Made by a program: the position numbers and the translations under genes. DNA of 64,000 nucleotides from Turnera subulata. Its lineage: Eukaryota; Streptophyta; Magnoliopsida; Malpighiales; Passifloraceae. Positions 53,873-64,000 of the stretch are shown piece by piece. The first letter of the stretch is position 1. Each line of letters opens with the position of its first letter. The stretch spans positions 1-64,000 of the forward strand of contig JAKUCV010006646.1 of NCBI GenBank assembly GCA_028386065.3, in the 5' to 3' direction. Below the pieces are notes generated by a model. It was not told the origin of the DNA and searched no databases. It saw only the letters and a list, made by a program, of their open reading frames with translations.

Positions 53873-56800
53873 GCAAATTGGATTAAAGCGTTTTTTTGGT
53901 CCCTGTGTAAGGCCTGAAAGTTGGATTTCATCTTCGTGTAGGTTTTTGGCCACTTTTCATCCCTCCGTTCGACCATTTGGTTCGTTCGGCTAGAATCCGG
54001 CGAAAATCGCTGACGTGGCACATTTTCAGGTGCCACATCAATTTTTTGGGTCTCACATGTCAGGAAAAACCTAAAACCAAACCAGGATCCACCCGACCGG
54101 TTCCGCCCACCTAAATAACTCGGAACCTAAAATATAATTTTATTATTTTTAATTATACAAATAATTTGAATAATAAAATTAGACTATTTCAAAAATAATA
54201 AAACATAATATATATTTTTTTATTTTATATTTAATAAAAAAATTCACAAAATAAAAAATATTTATTTAAAAATAATAAAACATAATATATATCAAACCAT
54301 TCAAATTTTATATCTTTTATATATTTTTTATTTGATATTTAAAAAAATTCACAAAACAAAAAATAAAAAACATAAAAATTGAATGGTTTGATGTATATTA
54401 TGTTTCATTATTTTAAATAAAAATTTTTTATTTTGTGAAATTTTTTATTAAATATAAAATAAAAAAATATATAAAAAATTATAAAATTTGAATGATTTGA
54501 TGTATATTGAAGCGCCCCGACCCGAATTTACCGTACACAGTAAACACGGGCCGGAACTGTGACAACCCAATCAAAAGCAGACCAGCATACAGTGTATACA
54601 ACAAATATTCGGGCTCGACAGCCCATAATAAAATCAACAATGAAATCTCAACCGGCCCAATGGCCCAACATTAATAAAAACATGCACAGCGGAAGACTTT
54701 AAATAACTCACTAACACTGTATGCGACACATGCAATCTATGGATCCAAGCCCGTCCAAGGGAAAACGCTGCAGCCTGTCTGGAATGCACCAAGCCTGTAC
54801 ATGAAACAACTCATCCTACGGGATGAAAGCCCGCAGGTGAGGGGTGAGTCCGAAGTGCTCACGACAATGGAAAGACCATCAATATGGACACTAAAGTTAC
54901 TCAAGGCCAAAAACAATCAAAAACCGACCAAAAGACTCAACAAAATCCAATTATCCAATTTTATCTTTCCGGGCCCCGTCACGGATAAGCTAGTGGTCAA
55001 ACCTGGTTATCAACACATTCCGGGTGCCAGACCAAATCCAGGGATCGACATCCCAAAAATACGAACCCAGGGATAGACATCCCAAAAATATATCACGGGA
55101 TAGACATCCCAGGCATAGACATGCCAAGCATAGACATGCTTATCAAGTAACCCAGGTCAAGGCCACCACGAAACAGTTTTCTAACCATCGAGTCGTACCA
55201 CTACCTATCACGCGACAATTATAATACCGTCATTAAAAACAAATAACAGGGATCGACATCCCTAACCAGGATACCGGGATAGACATCCCTATCCAAAAAT
55301 ACCAAGGATCGACATCCTTGTCACCATTCATTATTAATCCATTTATTAGTGTCAAACGACTCAAGGACAAATGTCCAAAATAACCGACATGGGATAAACA
55401 TCCCGAAAACCAAACAAGACATCGGGATAGACATCCCGAACCAAAACACAGCAAATACAACATGCAACATAGCAATAACCAACAAAAACACAAATACCGA
55501 GTAATAAGGCACATATTGAAGGAAATCCATCCTCACCTTGGCCGATTACTCAACTTCGGAAACTATGACCGGTCCGACGCCGGCTCCTCGGGAAACTGCC
55601 CGATATGCAAACCTATACCACAAAACCATATATACACATAAATGCACATAATCGGTACTATGATGCCCAAACTACGAAATTACCCATCCCGTTACTTATC
55701 CTTTATTTCCATCTTTATCGAAAATAATTTTCCGAACGTATTTCCGAATATAATATCGGTAACATACTTTAATTAAAATTCTTTAAAAATATTTTCATAA
55801 AATACTATAATTTCCAAAATAATGATCTCCATAATCTTTACAGAAAAATAATAACTATTTATAATTTTCAGAAAATATTTACATAGTATTTATCTTTTTC
55901 TATATACATATACAATTTAATTTTCCAACACAAAATATAATTAACTTAAATTCCCAAAATACATATTTATATACATATACCATAGTCATAATTTTCCAGA
56001 GAAAATAATACACATACTAAATTTCCAGAAATTAATTTTAGGGCATATATATAATTTTCAGCATATATATATCAAAACATAATAATAATGTTCAAACAAA
56101 ATATAATTATATAAATTTTCCAAGAATTAAAATAAATATTTTTCTCCCAGAATACCTTGATTAAAACTGTCCATAATTTTCCAAAACAAATATATTTTTT
56201 TTCTCAGATTAATTACCAGTAATCATATATATATATATATAGAAAAATAAAATAAACAAAATAAATAAAAAAAAATAAACAAAACAGCCCCAACCCGCAA
56301 CCAAGGCGCGACCCGGCCGTTGGTAACGGGTCGGAAACCCGGCCTCACCTCGGGTTAGGCGATGGCGGCGCGACGGCAGGCGCGAGGAGGGAAAGGCGAA
56401 CCCAGTAGAGGACGCGGCGGACGATGACGACTCCTCAGGCGGCGGAAGGAAGCGCTGGCGTCGTCGATGGGCTGAGCAGGAGGCGGAGGAAGCAGATCCA
56501 ACGGGTTCTGCATCGGGTCGACGGCGCGTCCGGAGGCTTCCGGCGGCGGAAGAAGAAGACGGCGACAGGGCTGAGGTCGCGACGGCGTGACGCAGCTCCT
56601 GGTGGCGGCGGTGCGTCGGGAGGAGGCCGGGAACGCGTCGTGGTGAACAGTAGCAGAGGGTGGCGGTGAACAGTTCGCCGGATTCTTTTTTTTTTCCAGT
56701 TTTTTTTCCTTATTTTTCTCTATTTTCTTCTTTTCTGATTTCTTTTCTTTGATTTTCTTTTCCGAATTTCTTTTTCTTTTTTTCTTCTTTTTTTTTTCTT

Positions 56801-57819
56801 CTCTCACTGTTTTCTTTTTTTTTTATTTTCTGTTTCTCTTTTTTTTCCTATTTTTCAGTTTTTTTTCTATTTTTTTCTTTTTCTCTCTTTTTTTTCTTTT
56901 CTCTCTTTTCTCTCTTTTCTTTCTTTTCTCTCTTTTTTTCTTCTCTTCTCCTTTCTCCTTCTGCATCTTCACCGGCTCCTCTTCTCCTTAAATAACTGGA
57001 AATTCACTATTTGGCATGTGAAATCAAATAATACAATTCGTCCGTATTACGGGCGAGTCCGATCCGGACCAGAAAATAACAGATACCTCCTTAGTTATTT
57101 TCCGGTGTGATTTTTCGAGAAATTCCGAAAACCGAAAAATACCAACTTAGGTTCGAAAAATACACGGGAAAATCACGAGCGCGGGAAAACTCTCGGTTTC
57201 GAAAAACGACTCCTGATTTACCTTGAATTAATTACCCAAGATTAATTCAACAGTAAATCACGGTAAATAGACTTTTTACAGTCCGGTAAAAATCCAAAAT
57301 TTTTACCCGGGCTGTTACATATATTATGTTTTATTATTTTAAAATAAATATTTTTTTTGAATTTTTATTAAATATAAAATATAAAAATTATAAAATTTGA
57401 ATAGTTTGATATATATTATGTTTTATTAGTTTAAAACAAATATTTTTTATTTTGTGAATTTTTATTAAATATAAAATAAAAAATATATATTATGTTTTAT
57501 TATTTTAAAAATAGGCTAATTTTATTGTTTGTATAATTAAAAATAATGAAATTATATTTTGGGTTCCGGGTTATTTAGGTGGGCGGAACCGGTCGGGTGG
57601 ATCCTGGTTTGGTTTTGGGGTTTTCCTGACATGTGGGATCCAAAAGTCTGATGTGGCTTCGGAAAATGTGCCACGCCAGCGATTTTTGCCGGATTCTGGC
57701 TGGACGATCCAAATGGGTCGAACGGAGGGATGAAAAGAGGCCAAAAACTTACACGAAGATGAAATCCAACTTTGAAGCCTTACAGAGGGACCAAAAAATG
57801 CTTTAGTCCGCTGCAAATT
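53873..57819. mobile_element. Foldback transposon interrupted by a solo LTR
   Basis: The left arm (53880-54180 and beyond) and right arm (57500-57812) are inverted copies of each other at roughly 85-90 percent by eye, from the outer ends (AAAGCGTTTTTTTGGTCCCT versus AAAGCATTTTTTGGTCCCT) inward through the AACCGGTCGGGTGG block. GCAAATT flanks both sides (53873-53879 and 57813-57819). Between the arms lie AT-rich palindromic repeats (AACATAATATATAT). Without the solo LTR (54508-57319) the element is about 1.1 kb. Long inverted ends suggest a Mutator-like or foldback type. The 7-bp duplication is shorter than the usual 9, so the class is uncertain. Confidence 0.75.
54503..57324 (-). mobile_element. 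Solo LTR of the Tekay/Del-like family (2.8 kb)
   Basis: On the plus strand it begins TGAAGCGCCCCGACC at 54508 and ends CCCGGGCTGTTACA at 57319 (2812 bp). TATAT flanks both sides (54503-54507 and 57320-57324). Ends and internal blocks match the 3' LTR at 29816-32747, in the same orientation. It contains a cluster of about eight GGGAT-x4-ATCCC palindromes (55040-55440), a GC-rich section (56280-56680) and a nearly pure pyrimidine tract (56690-56990). There is no internal region, so it is a solo LTR. It landed in the loop of the surrounding foldback element. Confidence 0.92.
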
Positions 57820-59225
57820 ATTGTCTACTTCAAAAGCTCATAGTGTGTCTCACCAACTTTTTTAGAATTTAAACGAAGCCAGTGTTGTAATTCAGCGGTA
57901 ATTAATCCATGCGCATGTTAGAGAATCGATAGTCATCCTCAAGACATCTTGACTTAAAACAGTTTACATGTTCCACAAGTAAATCAAATTAGTGGAAACT
58001 TACTGCGTACGTCAAACCCAATTAGGCAATGAACAACACTTGTGGAGTCTAGTTTTCAGGACCAGGACTCCTCCTTAATTACCATTTAAGAAGAAAGTAT
58101 AAAAAAGTTTAAAATGTAATCTGAAACAGTGTTTCGTTCTTCAAGTTGGAGTACTGGAGCAGAACTGCAGAAGGATTCCACGCACAATTTAACCACTATA
58201 TATCTTGATTACTTAAAATAATAGATTAGTAAGAGGAAACTATGTTTTTGAATTCTCGAATTTTCTACGGTGTCTATGCGTAAAAAGAGAATGCATGATA
58301 ACTCGAAAGCTTTGAAGACTGAGACCAAAATAAGATAGATTTGTTATCTGTCTAGCAGCAAGTAACCCAAACTACTAACATGAGGAGAGTGATATATTGT
58401 TGCCATCCATCCTTGCTTCAGATGAAGAAAGACCAGCAAATATATTTTTTTTTTAAATAAAGAAAATAAGAAGATACCAAGTACCAACTAATATCGATCA
58501 GATAAAAACAGTGATGCATATATAATTCCGTTGTATGCAAAAACTTGTTGACTAAAACAATTTGAAGTTGTTAGTACGTACCATGGACATGAAAAACCAA
58601 ACCATATCTGCACCGATCGTTTTCATGAACCCAAGAAAAGAAAGGAACAAATATCAATATATCATAACCCATGACTTAGGCTGAAATCAAATAACTAGGT
58701 CGAGTTTGAACGCATCTGCTTGTTAATTAACTTTTTCATAATTAACCTCTAACAACTACTAAGTTAGAAGGCAAGTAAGGGTTGTTAACAGATGAGAGTT
58801 AAATAAGGGATCAAACCTTCTCTTTCCTGGATCTCTTCAAATTGGCAAGATCGTACTCATCAAATTTTTTGAAGCTCGTATATCAGACAATAGGTACAAA
58901 ACAGAGTAGAAGAAAATCATTCGAGGAACAATAACCGAAGAAGACTGAAACTATTGACAACAGTGCTTCAGGCCAGCTCTTCCTTTTTCCCAAGTACTAG
59001 AGGTAATACATATATATACATAAAAACACAGATACTATCCAGCACATTTACAGATACCACTGGATTAACCAGAGAGAAACATCATTAAGACACACAGGAA
59101 AGTAACAAAGTTGCATTATTTGATGCAGCTTAGTTACAACTTCTTTCTCTAGGTTGGCACATTAGCCGACCATCAAAAAAGGACTACTGCAAATATGTAA
59201 CTACAGATGTTGTCCGGATACTTCA
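57820..59225. other. Intergenic DNA, likely 3' flank of the 72-residue gene
   Basis: This is AT-rich and non-coding. The right part (about 58800-59225) is directly downstream of the small minus-strand gene and may be its 3' UTR. No other gene is seen. Confidence 0.4.
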
Positions 59226-59684
59226 TTAACAGTGCATGGCTGACAGCGGAAGTTGCAGACATGGGAAATTATCCTGATCACTTTGATCATTTGGTTCCTT
59301 GTCTGGACAACCAAGATTTATCTTCCCTCTCCCTTCTTGAGAGATCGCCATCTTTTCTGCAAAACCAATTCGTGTTAAAACTTAACACCAGTTTTGATGA
59401 ATACATGAACTCAACCTAATCCATACACCAATACCCAGTTTTTCAACCGCAAAAAAAAAAAAAAACGAAAACAGAAGAAGAGACGCAATATACTAACATG
59501 CATTGAATGTCTTAAGCATGTACAGAGAGGGTATGGTATAGGTATAATACGTACGGAGTAGGACTATTATAGTAGACTATGGAGAAATGTGCTCACCTGC
59601 ATAGACCAAGTATTTTTGCAGCAAAAAGGCCAAAACCGTGACCACTGCCTCCATGAAACAATGCAAGACGACAAGCAGATCCAT
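59226..59684 (-). CDS. Unrecognised two-exon gene for a small (72-residue) protein with N-terminal hydrophobic segment
   Basis: Exon 1 is 59684-59597 (88 bp) and exon 2 is 59356-59226 (131 bp). They are joined across a 240-nt intron with donor ATGCAG|GTGAGC and acceptor TTTTGCAG|AAAAG. The joined frame of 73 codons ends at TAA. A TATA box (CTATATAAGG, about 59763-59753) sits about 70-80 nt upstream of the ATG. There is no earlier ATG in the predicted leader. The product starts MDLLVVLHCFMEAVVTVLAF and continues LLQKYLVYAEK: a hydrophobic N-terminus that could be a signal anchor or signal peptide. A polar, Asp/Gln-rich C-terminus (GCPDKEPNDQSDQDNFPC) with three Cys follows. I do not recognise the family. 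It may be a small secreted or membrane peptide, or a spliced non-coding RNA whose frame is open by chance. Confidence 0.5.
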
Positions 59685-59752
59685 TTGATGCTATTGAGGG
59701 AATACTGATGCAGTGGAGATATGGCTTGTCAAGCTTCCCTTCTAGGCCAAGC

Positions 59753-59763
59753 CTTATATAGAG
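59753..59763 (-). promoter_or_regulatory. TATA box of the small gene
   Basis: The minus strand reads CCTCTATATAAGGC. At the usual spacing the transcript would start near 59725, leaving a leader of about 40 nt before the ATG at 59684. Confidence 0.55.
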
Positions 59764-62281
59764 GGGATGGAGGCCGGCAGCTGGGAGTTGAAATTTTCGA
59801 TTCTGCTGGCCGTATGAAGATGCAAGGTAATTAAAAATTGGAAAATAAATTGTTTTTAAATTCCCATATGGTCTCCAAGATTTTGGATGATCTTGATTCT
59901 GAATATTTCTTATGTCAAACTCAAGTGGATCCCTAAAATTTAAACCCAATGTCAAACTCAAATACTGGTGGAACTCCATAATTTAAAATTTTAAGTCAGA
60001 ACCTAACCTTATTCGTCTACGGAGGAGTTGTTAGTACGGCTAATTAAGAGAATAATATACCTACTTTTTTTTTTTTTTTGAGAAAGAGAATAATATACCT
60101 ACTTAAAATTACTATATATATAGTGTTTTCATTATGATCTTGTTCGTTTCTTGTTAGGTTTATTATTGTCTATATGTTTAAATCTTTTATATTTTTTGTG
60201 AAACTCATATGTGTGCTTTAATTTTCCCTTGACAAGCCGGTTTTATCATTTAGGGGTTGATAATGATTTGGATAGTGCATAATTGATTTGCGCTGTAGTG
60301 ATCATCATGACATATAAAACAAAAAAATAAGTTAAAGGGAACTATCAATACACGACAACTATAATAGAATGGTAGTTGGACCAATTCTTTTATAAAGAGG
60401 TGTGCATAATATAAAAATGACATAAAAATTCTAACCATTTATCATCAACTAATTGATTAACGGAAAGGGATGGAAATAAATGAAAGTAGTTATATTACTT
60501 GGACCGACAAATACAAAATTCACGGTGGGATATAAAAAAATATAAACAAAGGAGTGGTAGATGAATAATTACTAAGTAACAATTGCCCGGGCGTTTGATT
60601 CAGGTCTTAGATCATGGCAAAGTTATACTCGTGATCTCTACGAATAATTATTTTATTACATCATAGTTTTATCCTTAATTTAATTTAGACGGACAAATAA
60701 AAAAAAATCCATTTCCAATCAAATCGTCCAAAAGGAATTACTCTCCCATAAGTTATTTTTCCAGGAGATATACTCCCAAAAAAAACAGGACTCCTAATAC
60801 GGCACCAAAGGGAAGGGATACACCGTACACGTTTTAAAGAAAATATGTTGTCATCACCGACGAGACTTTTTTCGAAAAAAAAAAAAACGCAAATCAAGAG
60901 TTTCCAAGTTTGGGTTATTTATCCCCAAGTAGGCATACACAAAATGAAAGTATAGTTATTTTATGGATTAATGCATAAAAATATCCCTTAACTATTTTAT
61001 TTTCTGTCCCTAAATAAAGTATTGGGTAATTTATATCCCCTCAACTTGTATCCAATCAGTAGAGTTGTCCAATTCCCTATTGTAACCTGTTTCTGATGTA
61101 GGATCCACCTACTGTTGAATAAAAAATTATTTTCCCACTTTTCTGATTCCACGTCAGATTAATAATTTAAAAAAATTCGTGGGTCCCACTCCAATAATCT
61201 GAACTTTTTAAAAAAATTAATTTTTAAAAATTTTGTTTTTTTCTTAACAGATCTAATGGTACATCTAAATTATTTATTATTTCATTTTCTTCCTATATTA
61301 GATTTTCTTGATCTTTATCTTAAAAGTTACGTAATAAAAGAAAAAAAGAGAAATAAATAAATCAATTTAGATTCGAGACAAAGTCATCCCATTCGTGAAT
61401 TTATTATTGCATTGGAAAGGTAATGAAGAGAGGTGGGATCTGGGTGGAGTAGTGTTTGGGCGGTGGCTGGTGGCGATGCAGGAGGGAGAAGGGAAGGGGA
61501 GGGAGAGAGAGTTGGTGGTCGGAGAGGGAAAAGAACAGTGACGACAGCAGTGATGACCCCTCGCGACTCATCTGCAGCCATCGCCTGCCACTCGCCGTCG
61601 TCGGCTTCTGCAATCGCGGGAGGCGGAGGGGGAGGCGCAGTTGAAGGCAAAAGCAGCACGAGCCGGGCTTGAGAATCTCCTCCACCATTGTCCTGGTCAC
61701 GAGCCTCTGCTTCACCATATCGCCACCACCGTAAGCGAAGGAAGATGGGAAGAGTTTAATCGTTGCATAATTTGGTGACAGAGCAGTCTTTCCCCTCTTT
61801 CCCTCCACTTCATTCGTTGGGTTTACTTAATTGTGTTTCTTTAGTTTGTGGTGGTGGTGGATTTGTGTTTGTTGATGGTTGTTGATGGCGTACTTGGCGG
61901 GATTTGGGATGACTGGTGCTATGTTCTTTCCGGCAGAGTGTTGCAGGTTCCGGTCATGAGCTTTTCGAGTAGTTTTGGGCTTGTTGTGCTTGTTGGCGTG
62001 TAGATTTGGACTGGTGGAGGTTAGTGGTGGTGGAATTGTTTGTGGTGGTGGTGTTGGGTTTGGGGAAGGTGGTGGTGGGGTTGTCGGATTAACGTGGTGT
62101 TGGTGGTGGGGATGGTGGTGGTTTTGGGAGGTGGCTTTTTTCTTTTTTCTTTTTTTAGAATATGGGAGGTGGGTTTTGTTTTGTTTGGATAATGATTTTT
62201 TTTGTTGGGTGATTGTTTTGCTTATTTGTTGTGCATAGCTCGCTCCATATGTTTATTATATTGTATTTATATCATTTAGTT
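59764..62281. other. Intergenic DNA with GC-rich and GT-rich patches
   Basis: Sequence at 60950-61080 (AAAATATCCCTTAACTATTT ... TATCCCCTCAACTTG) looks like one arm of a Mutator-like terminal repeat, but no partner was found. 61430-61810 is GC-rich with open frames on both strands and no recognised domain. 61840-62120 is strongly G/T-skewed with many GGTGGT units. No gene is supported. Confidence 0.4.
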
Positions 62282-62371
62282 AGTACATAATGGATCCAGT
62301 CGAGGGACGCCAGCTTGCCACAAAACATTCACATAAGAGGTAATTGATGCCATAAACATGCAAAAATATAA

Positions 62372-62418
62372 ATATTATTATTATTACTAATATTATTATT
62401 ACATTATTATTATTATTA
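62372..62418. repeat. (ATT)n simple repeat
   Basis: Several blocks of ATT units are separated by single changes. They lie just past the end of the endonuclease relic, reading as (TAA)n on its coding strand. Confidence 0.9.
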
Positions 62419-62425
62419 AAATTAT

Positions 62426-63101
62426 TTATCTTGCTGGTACAACGTTGACCCTGAAGCTAGTAGGGTCATTGGTAATGTTGACCGTAATGCTATCGTTCCA
62501 TGAGAACCACATACCGCCCGTGTTGTTTTGGCCGTGAAGTTCGAACCGGTTTGCCGGAGGGAAACGAAGTGGGATGACACCCTTCAGGCTGCCACTGGGT
62601 CTCCGTGAGCAGAACCATGTTGGGCTTGTACTGGTTCTTCAGATCTCTCAAGGTACGCACGAACTCCTGGGAATGCCTAGCGATTCCTCTGTAGTTCCAC
62701 ACCAGTAGGCGGGCCTTTGGCCAAGTTGGTGGTAACCGAGTTACTCGGGGCACGCTCTGAGCGGTCATTGAAAGCCTGTAATAGGTACCTTGGTCCAGGA
62801 ATCGACAAGTGGGCTCTAGGTTGAATTCCTGAAGTCTTTCAGAAATGAAAAACATGACGGGATTGGCCGAGCCATAGAAGGAAGTTCTTAGGGTGCTTTG
62901 GTCCTCTAGGAAGAACGTCTCTTCCATAGGAGTGACAAAGAACCTGGACGAGTAGAGTTTATCGACGAAGACCAGACCAGGCATCCTGCCGAGCTCGTTC
63001 GGTAGTTCCTCAGGACGCTCGTTTATCAGGCTGTAGGCCAGCCTATTCCTCCTTCCTAAGGAGGCACCCTTAACAAAAAAGACAGATGATGGAGCAGGCA
63101 T
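62426..63101 (-). pseudogene. LINE-like endonuclease relic (EEP fold), frameshifted
   Basis: From an ATG at 63101 the minus strand is open for 203 codons. Residues about 132-170 (ARLLVWNYRGIARHSQEFVR ... YKPNMVLLTET) match the start of the apurinic-like endonuclease domain of plant LINEs, with the typical WN-x-RG and LTET (catalytic Glu) motifs. The first 130 residues are not recognised. Near 62585 the useful frame shifts. The alternative frame continues with LHGQNNTGGMWFSWNDSI, the GG-x-W block of the same domain, and ends at a TAA (62428-62426) beside the (TAA)n run. Later endonuclease motifs and RT are absent. TATAAAAGG lies at about 63213-63205, so transcription of this relic is conceivable. 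Confidence 0.6.
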
Positions 63102-63559
63102 TTTGTCTCGACGTGTTTTGTGTGTTTTTATCTCTGAACGTGTTTTACAAATCTCTCTTTTAAAATACTTTTTGATTATTTGCTTTCCAGTCCACTACTT
63201 TGCCTTTTATAGAGATATGATTATCTGTTTTTCAAAGTTTAGACCCCACTTATCCCTGGAACAGTCTAAAAGATTTTTCGGTGATCCGTAAAGCAGATTT
63301 TTTTTCGCAAACCTCCAAACTGTTTACGATCTTCAAGGTTTTGCTTTTCAAAAATTTTGCCATTGATTGAATTATTGCTTCATCACTTTGTGTATTTTTG
63401 GGGTACAAAACGCAAGTGTTTTTCAGCCCCTTTCCATCTTACAATTTTCTTTCACTCTGGCTATCTTGGCGTTTCTTTTTATTGCTTTTTCTATATTTTC
63501 TACACCTTTTATCGCATCCATCAGAGGCCAACGTGGCCAGATTGATGGGACGATACCTC
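63102..63559. other. Spacer with TATA-like site for the minus-strand relic
   Basis: This is AT-rich sequence. CTCTATAAAAGG on the minus strand near 63213-63202 is about 105 nt upstream of the ATG at 63101. No gene is seen. Confidence 0.4.
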
Positions 63560-63850
63560 GAGTACGGTTCATGAGCGACAAGGTTGCTCCTGTTTGGACA
63601 TCATGGAGGGATACGAATCCCGAAAGACGTTTTCGCTCTTGTAGAGTTTATGGACGAATGGCTGCCGATTCTTCTAGTGGACCAACACGTGTTTGTGACA
63701 TCATCATCGCCTCGTGAGATAACGAACGACGTTTTCACATAGAGAACCGACATCTCCGATAGCAACTGCAAGTTGCAATGCTCGGAATCGAGGACCTATA
63801 TGACCGGTCTAGAGCGCTGGATAAGGAAAACGAGTTTTATTTAACTCCTT
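63560..63850 (+). pseudogene. Decayed GRF-type zinc-finger / coiled-coil fragment
   Basis: The plus strand reads KVAPVWTSWRDTNPERRFRS, which matches the core of plant GRF zinc fingers (APxWTSWTDxNPGRRFxxC). The two early Cys are replaced (RFMSD precedes KVAP). A different frame further on gives a coiled-coil-like run (NERRFHIENRHLR, stop, QLQVAMLGIEDLYDRSRALD). Frame breaks, a stop and lost Cys ligands indicate a pseudogene. Such zinc-finger genes are abundant and often transposon-associated in plants. Confidence 0.5.
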
Positions 63851-64000
63851 TATGATTGATTTTATTTCTTCCTTGCTGATTTTTTTTTAATCCTTACATG
63901 AAATATTTGCTCTTACCACCTTCTATGTTTTTTGGGTTACTAATAACAGGTTTGGTTCTATTTCCTTTTTGTTGGTTTCTTTTCTTCAAAAAAATTTTAT

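Noticed and set aside
56355..56991. Lys-rich minus-strand frame and Phe-rich plus-strand frame
   Set aside because: Products of the pyrimidine tract and GC-rich section of the solo LTR.
59593..59979. 128-codon minus-strand frame overlapping the small gene
   Set aside because: It crosses the TATA box and predicted start site. The shorter frame from 59684 that joins across the splice fits the signals better.
60950..61080. Mutator-like terminal repeat
   Set aside because: Composition fits, but no inverted partner was found within the window.
61404..61808. 134-codon minus-strand frame starting MEGKRGK
   Set aside because: GC-rich with overlapping frames on both strands. No domain was recognised, so it was left as intergenic.

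Overview
This is nuclear DNA of a flowering plant, most likely a eudicot. The genes are intron-rich with GT-AG introns, intergenic DNA is AT-rich, and there are long-LTR Tekay/Del-type Gypsy retroelements, CACTA, Mutator-like and Helitron-like elements, a miR157 precursor and a plant tRNA-Ala. The species cannot be named from the sequence alone.

Genes, left to right: the first exon of a CCT4 chaperonin subunit (1-296, minus, runs off the window); a nine-exon 2OG/Fe(II) oxygenase of the plant PKHD-type group (8253-14197, plus); a broken eIF5 copy (15060-15687, minus); a twelve-exon nuclear poly(A) polymerase (17032-22394, plus); a two-exon DUF599 membrane protein (23359-25468, plus); a MIR156/157-family gene whose hairpin encodes miR157 (about 40830-42985, minus); an eight-exon EMC10 homologue (47874-51813, plus); tRNA-Ala(UGC) (53575-53647, plus); an unrecognised two-exon gene for a 72-residue protein (59226-59684, minus); and at the right edge a LINE-like endonuclease relic (62426-63101, minus) and a decayed GRF-type zinc-finger fragment (63560-63850, plus). 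These are independent housekeeping and regulatory loci: protein folding, oxygenation, mRNA 3' end formation, ER membrane insertion, and microRNA control of SPL genes. They do not form one pathway.

The rest is mostly mobile DNA. The main structure is a three-level nest at 28639-38915. A CACTA element with TIRs and a 3-bp TAC duplication contains a Helitron-like element (29641-36833, minus, inserted between A and T). The Helitron in turn contains a Tekay chromovirus that has lost its 5' LTR and most of gag. Two solo LTRs of the same family lie at 2964-7113 and 54508-57319, each with a 5-bp target duplication. The second sits inside a foldback element (53880-57812). A Mutator-like foldback with a 9-bp duplication lies at 922-1768. 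A SINE candidate and a small MITE candidate complete the set.

Exon boundaries were set by reading frame, GT/AG sites and family conservation. All CDS sums are divisible by three. Family names rest on recognised motifs; no search was run.
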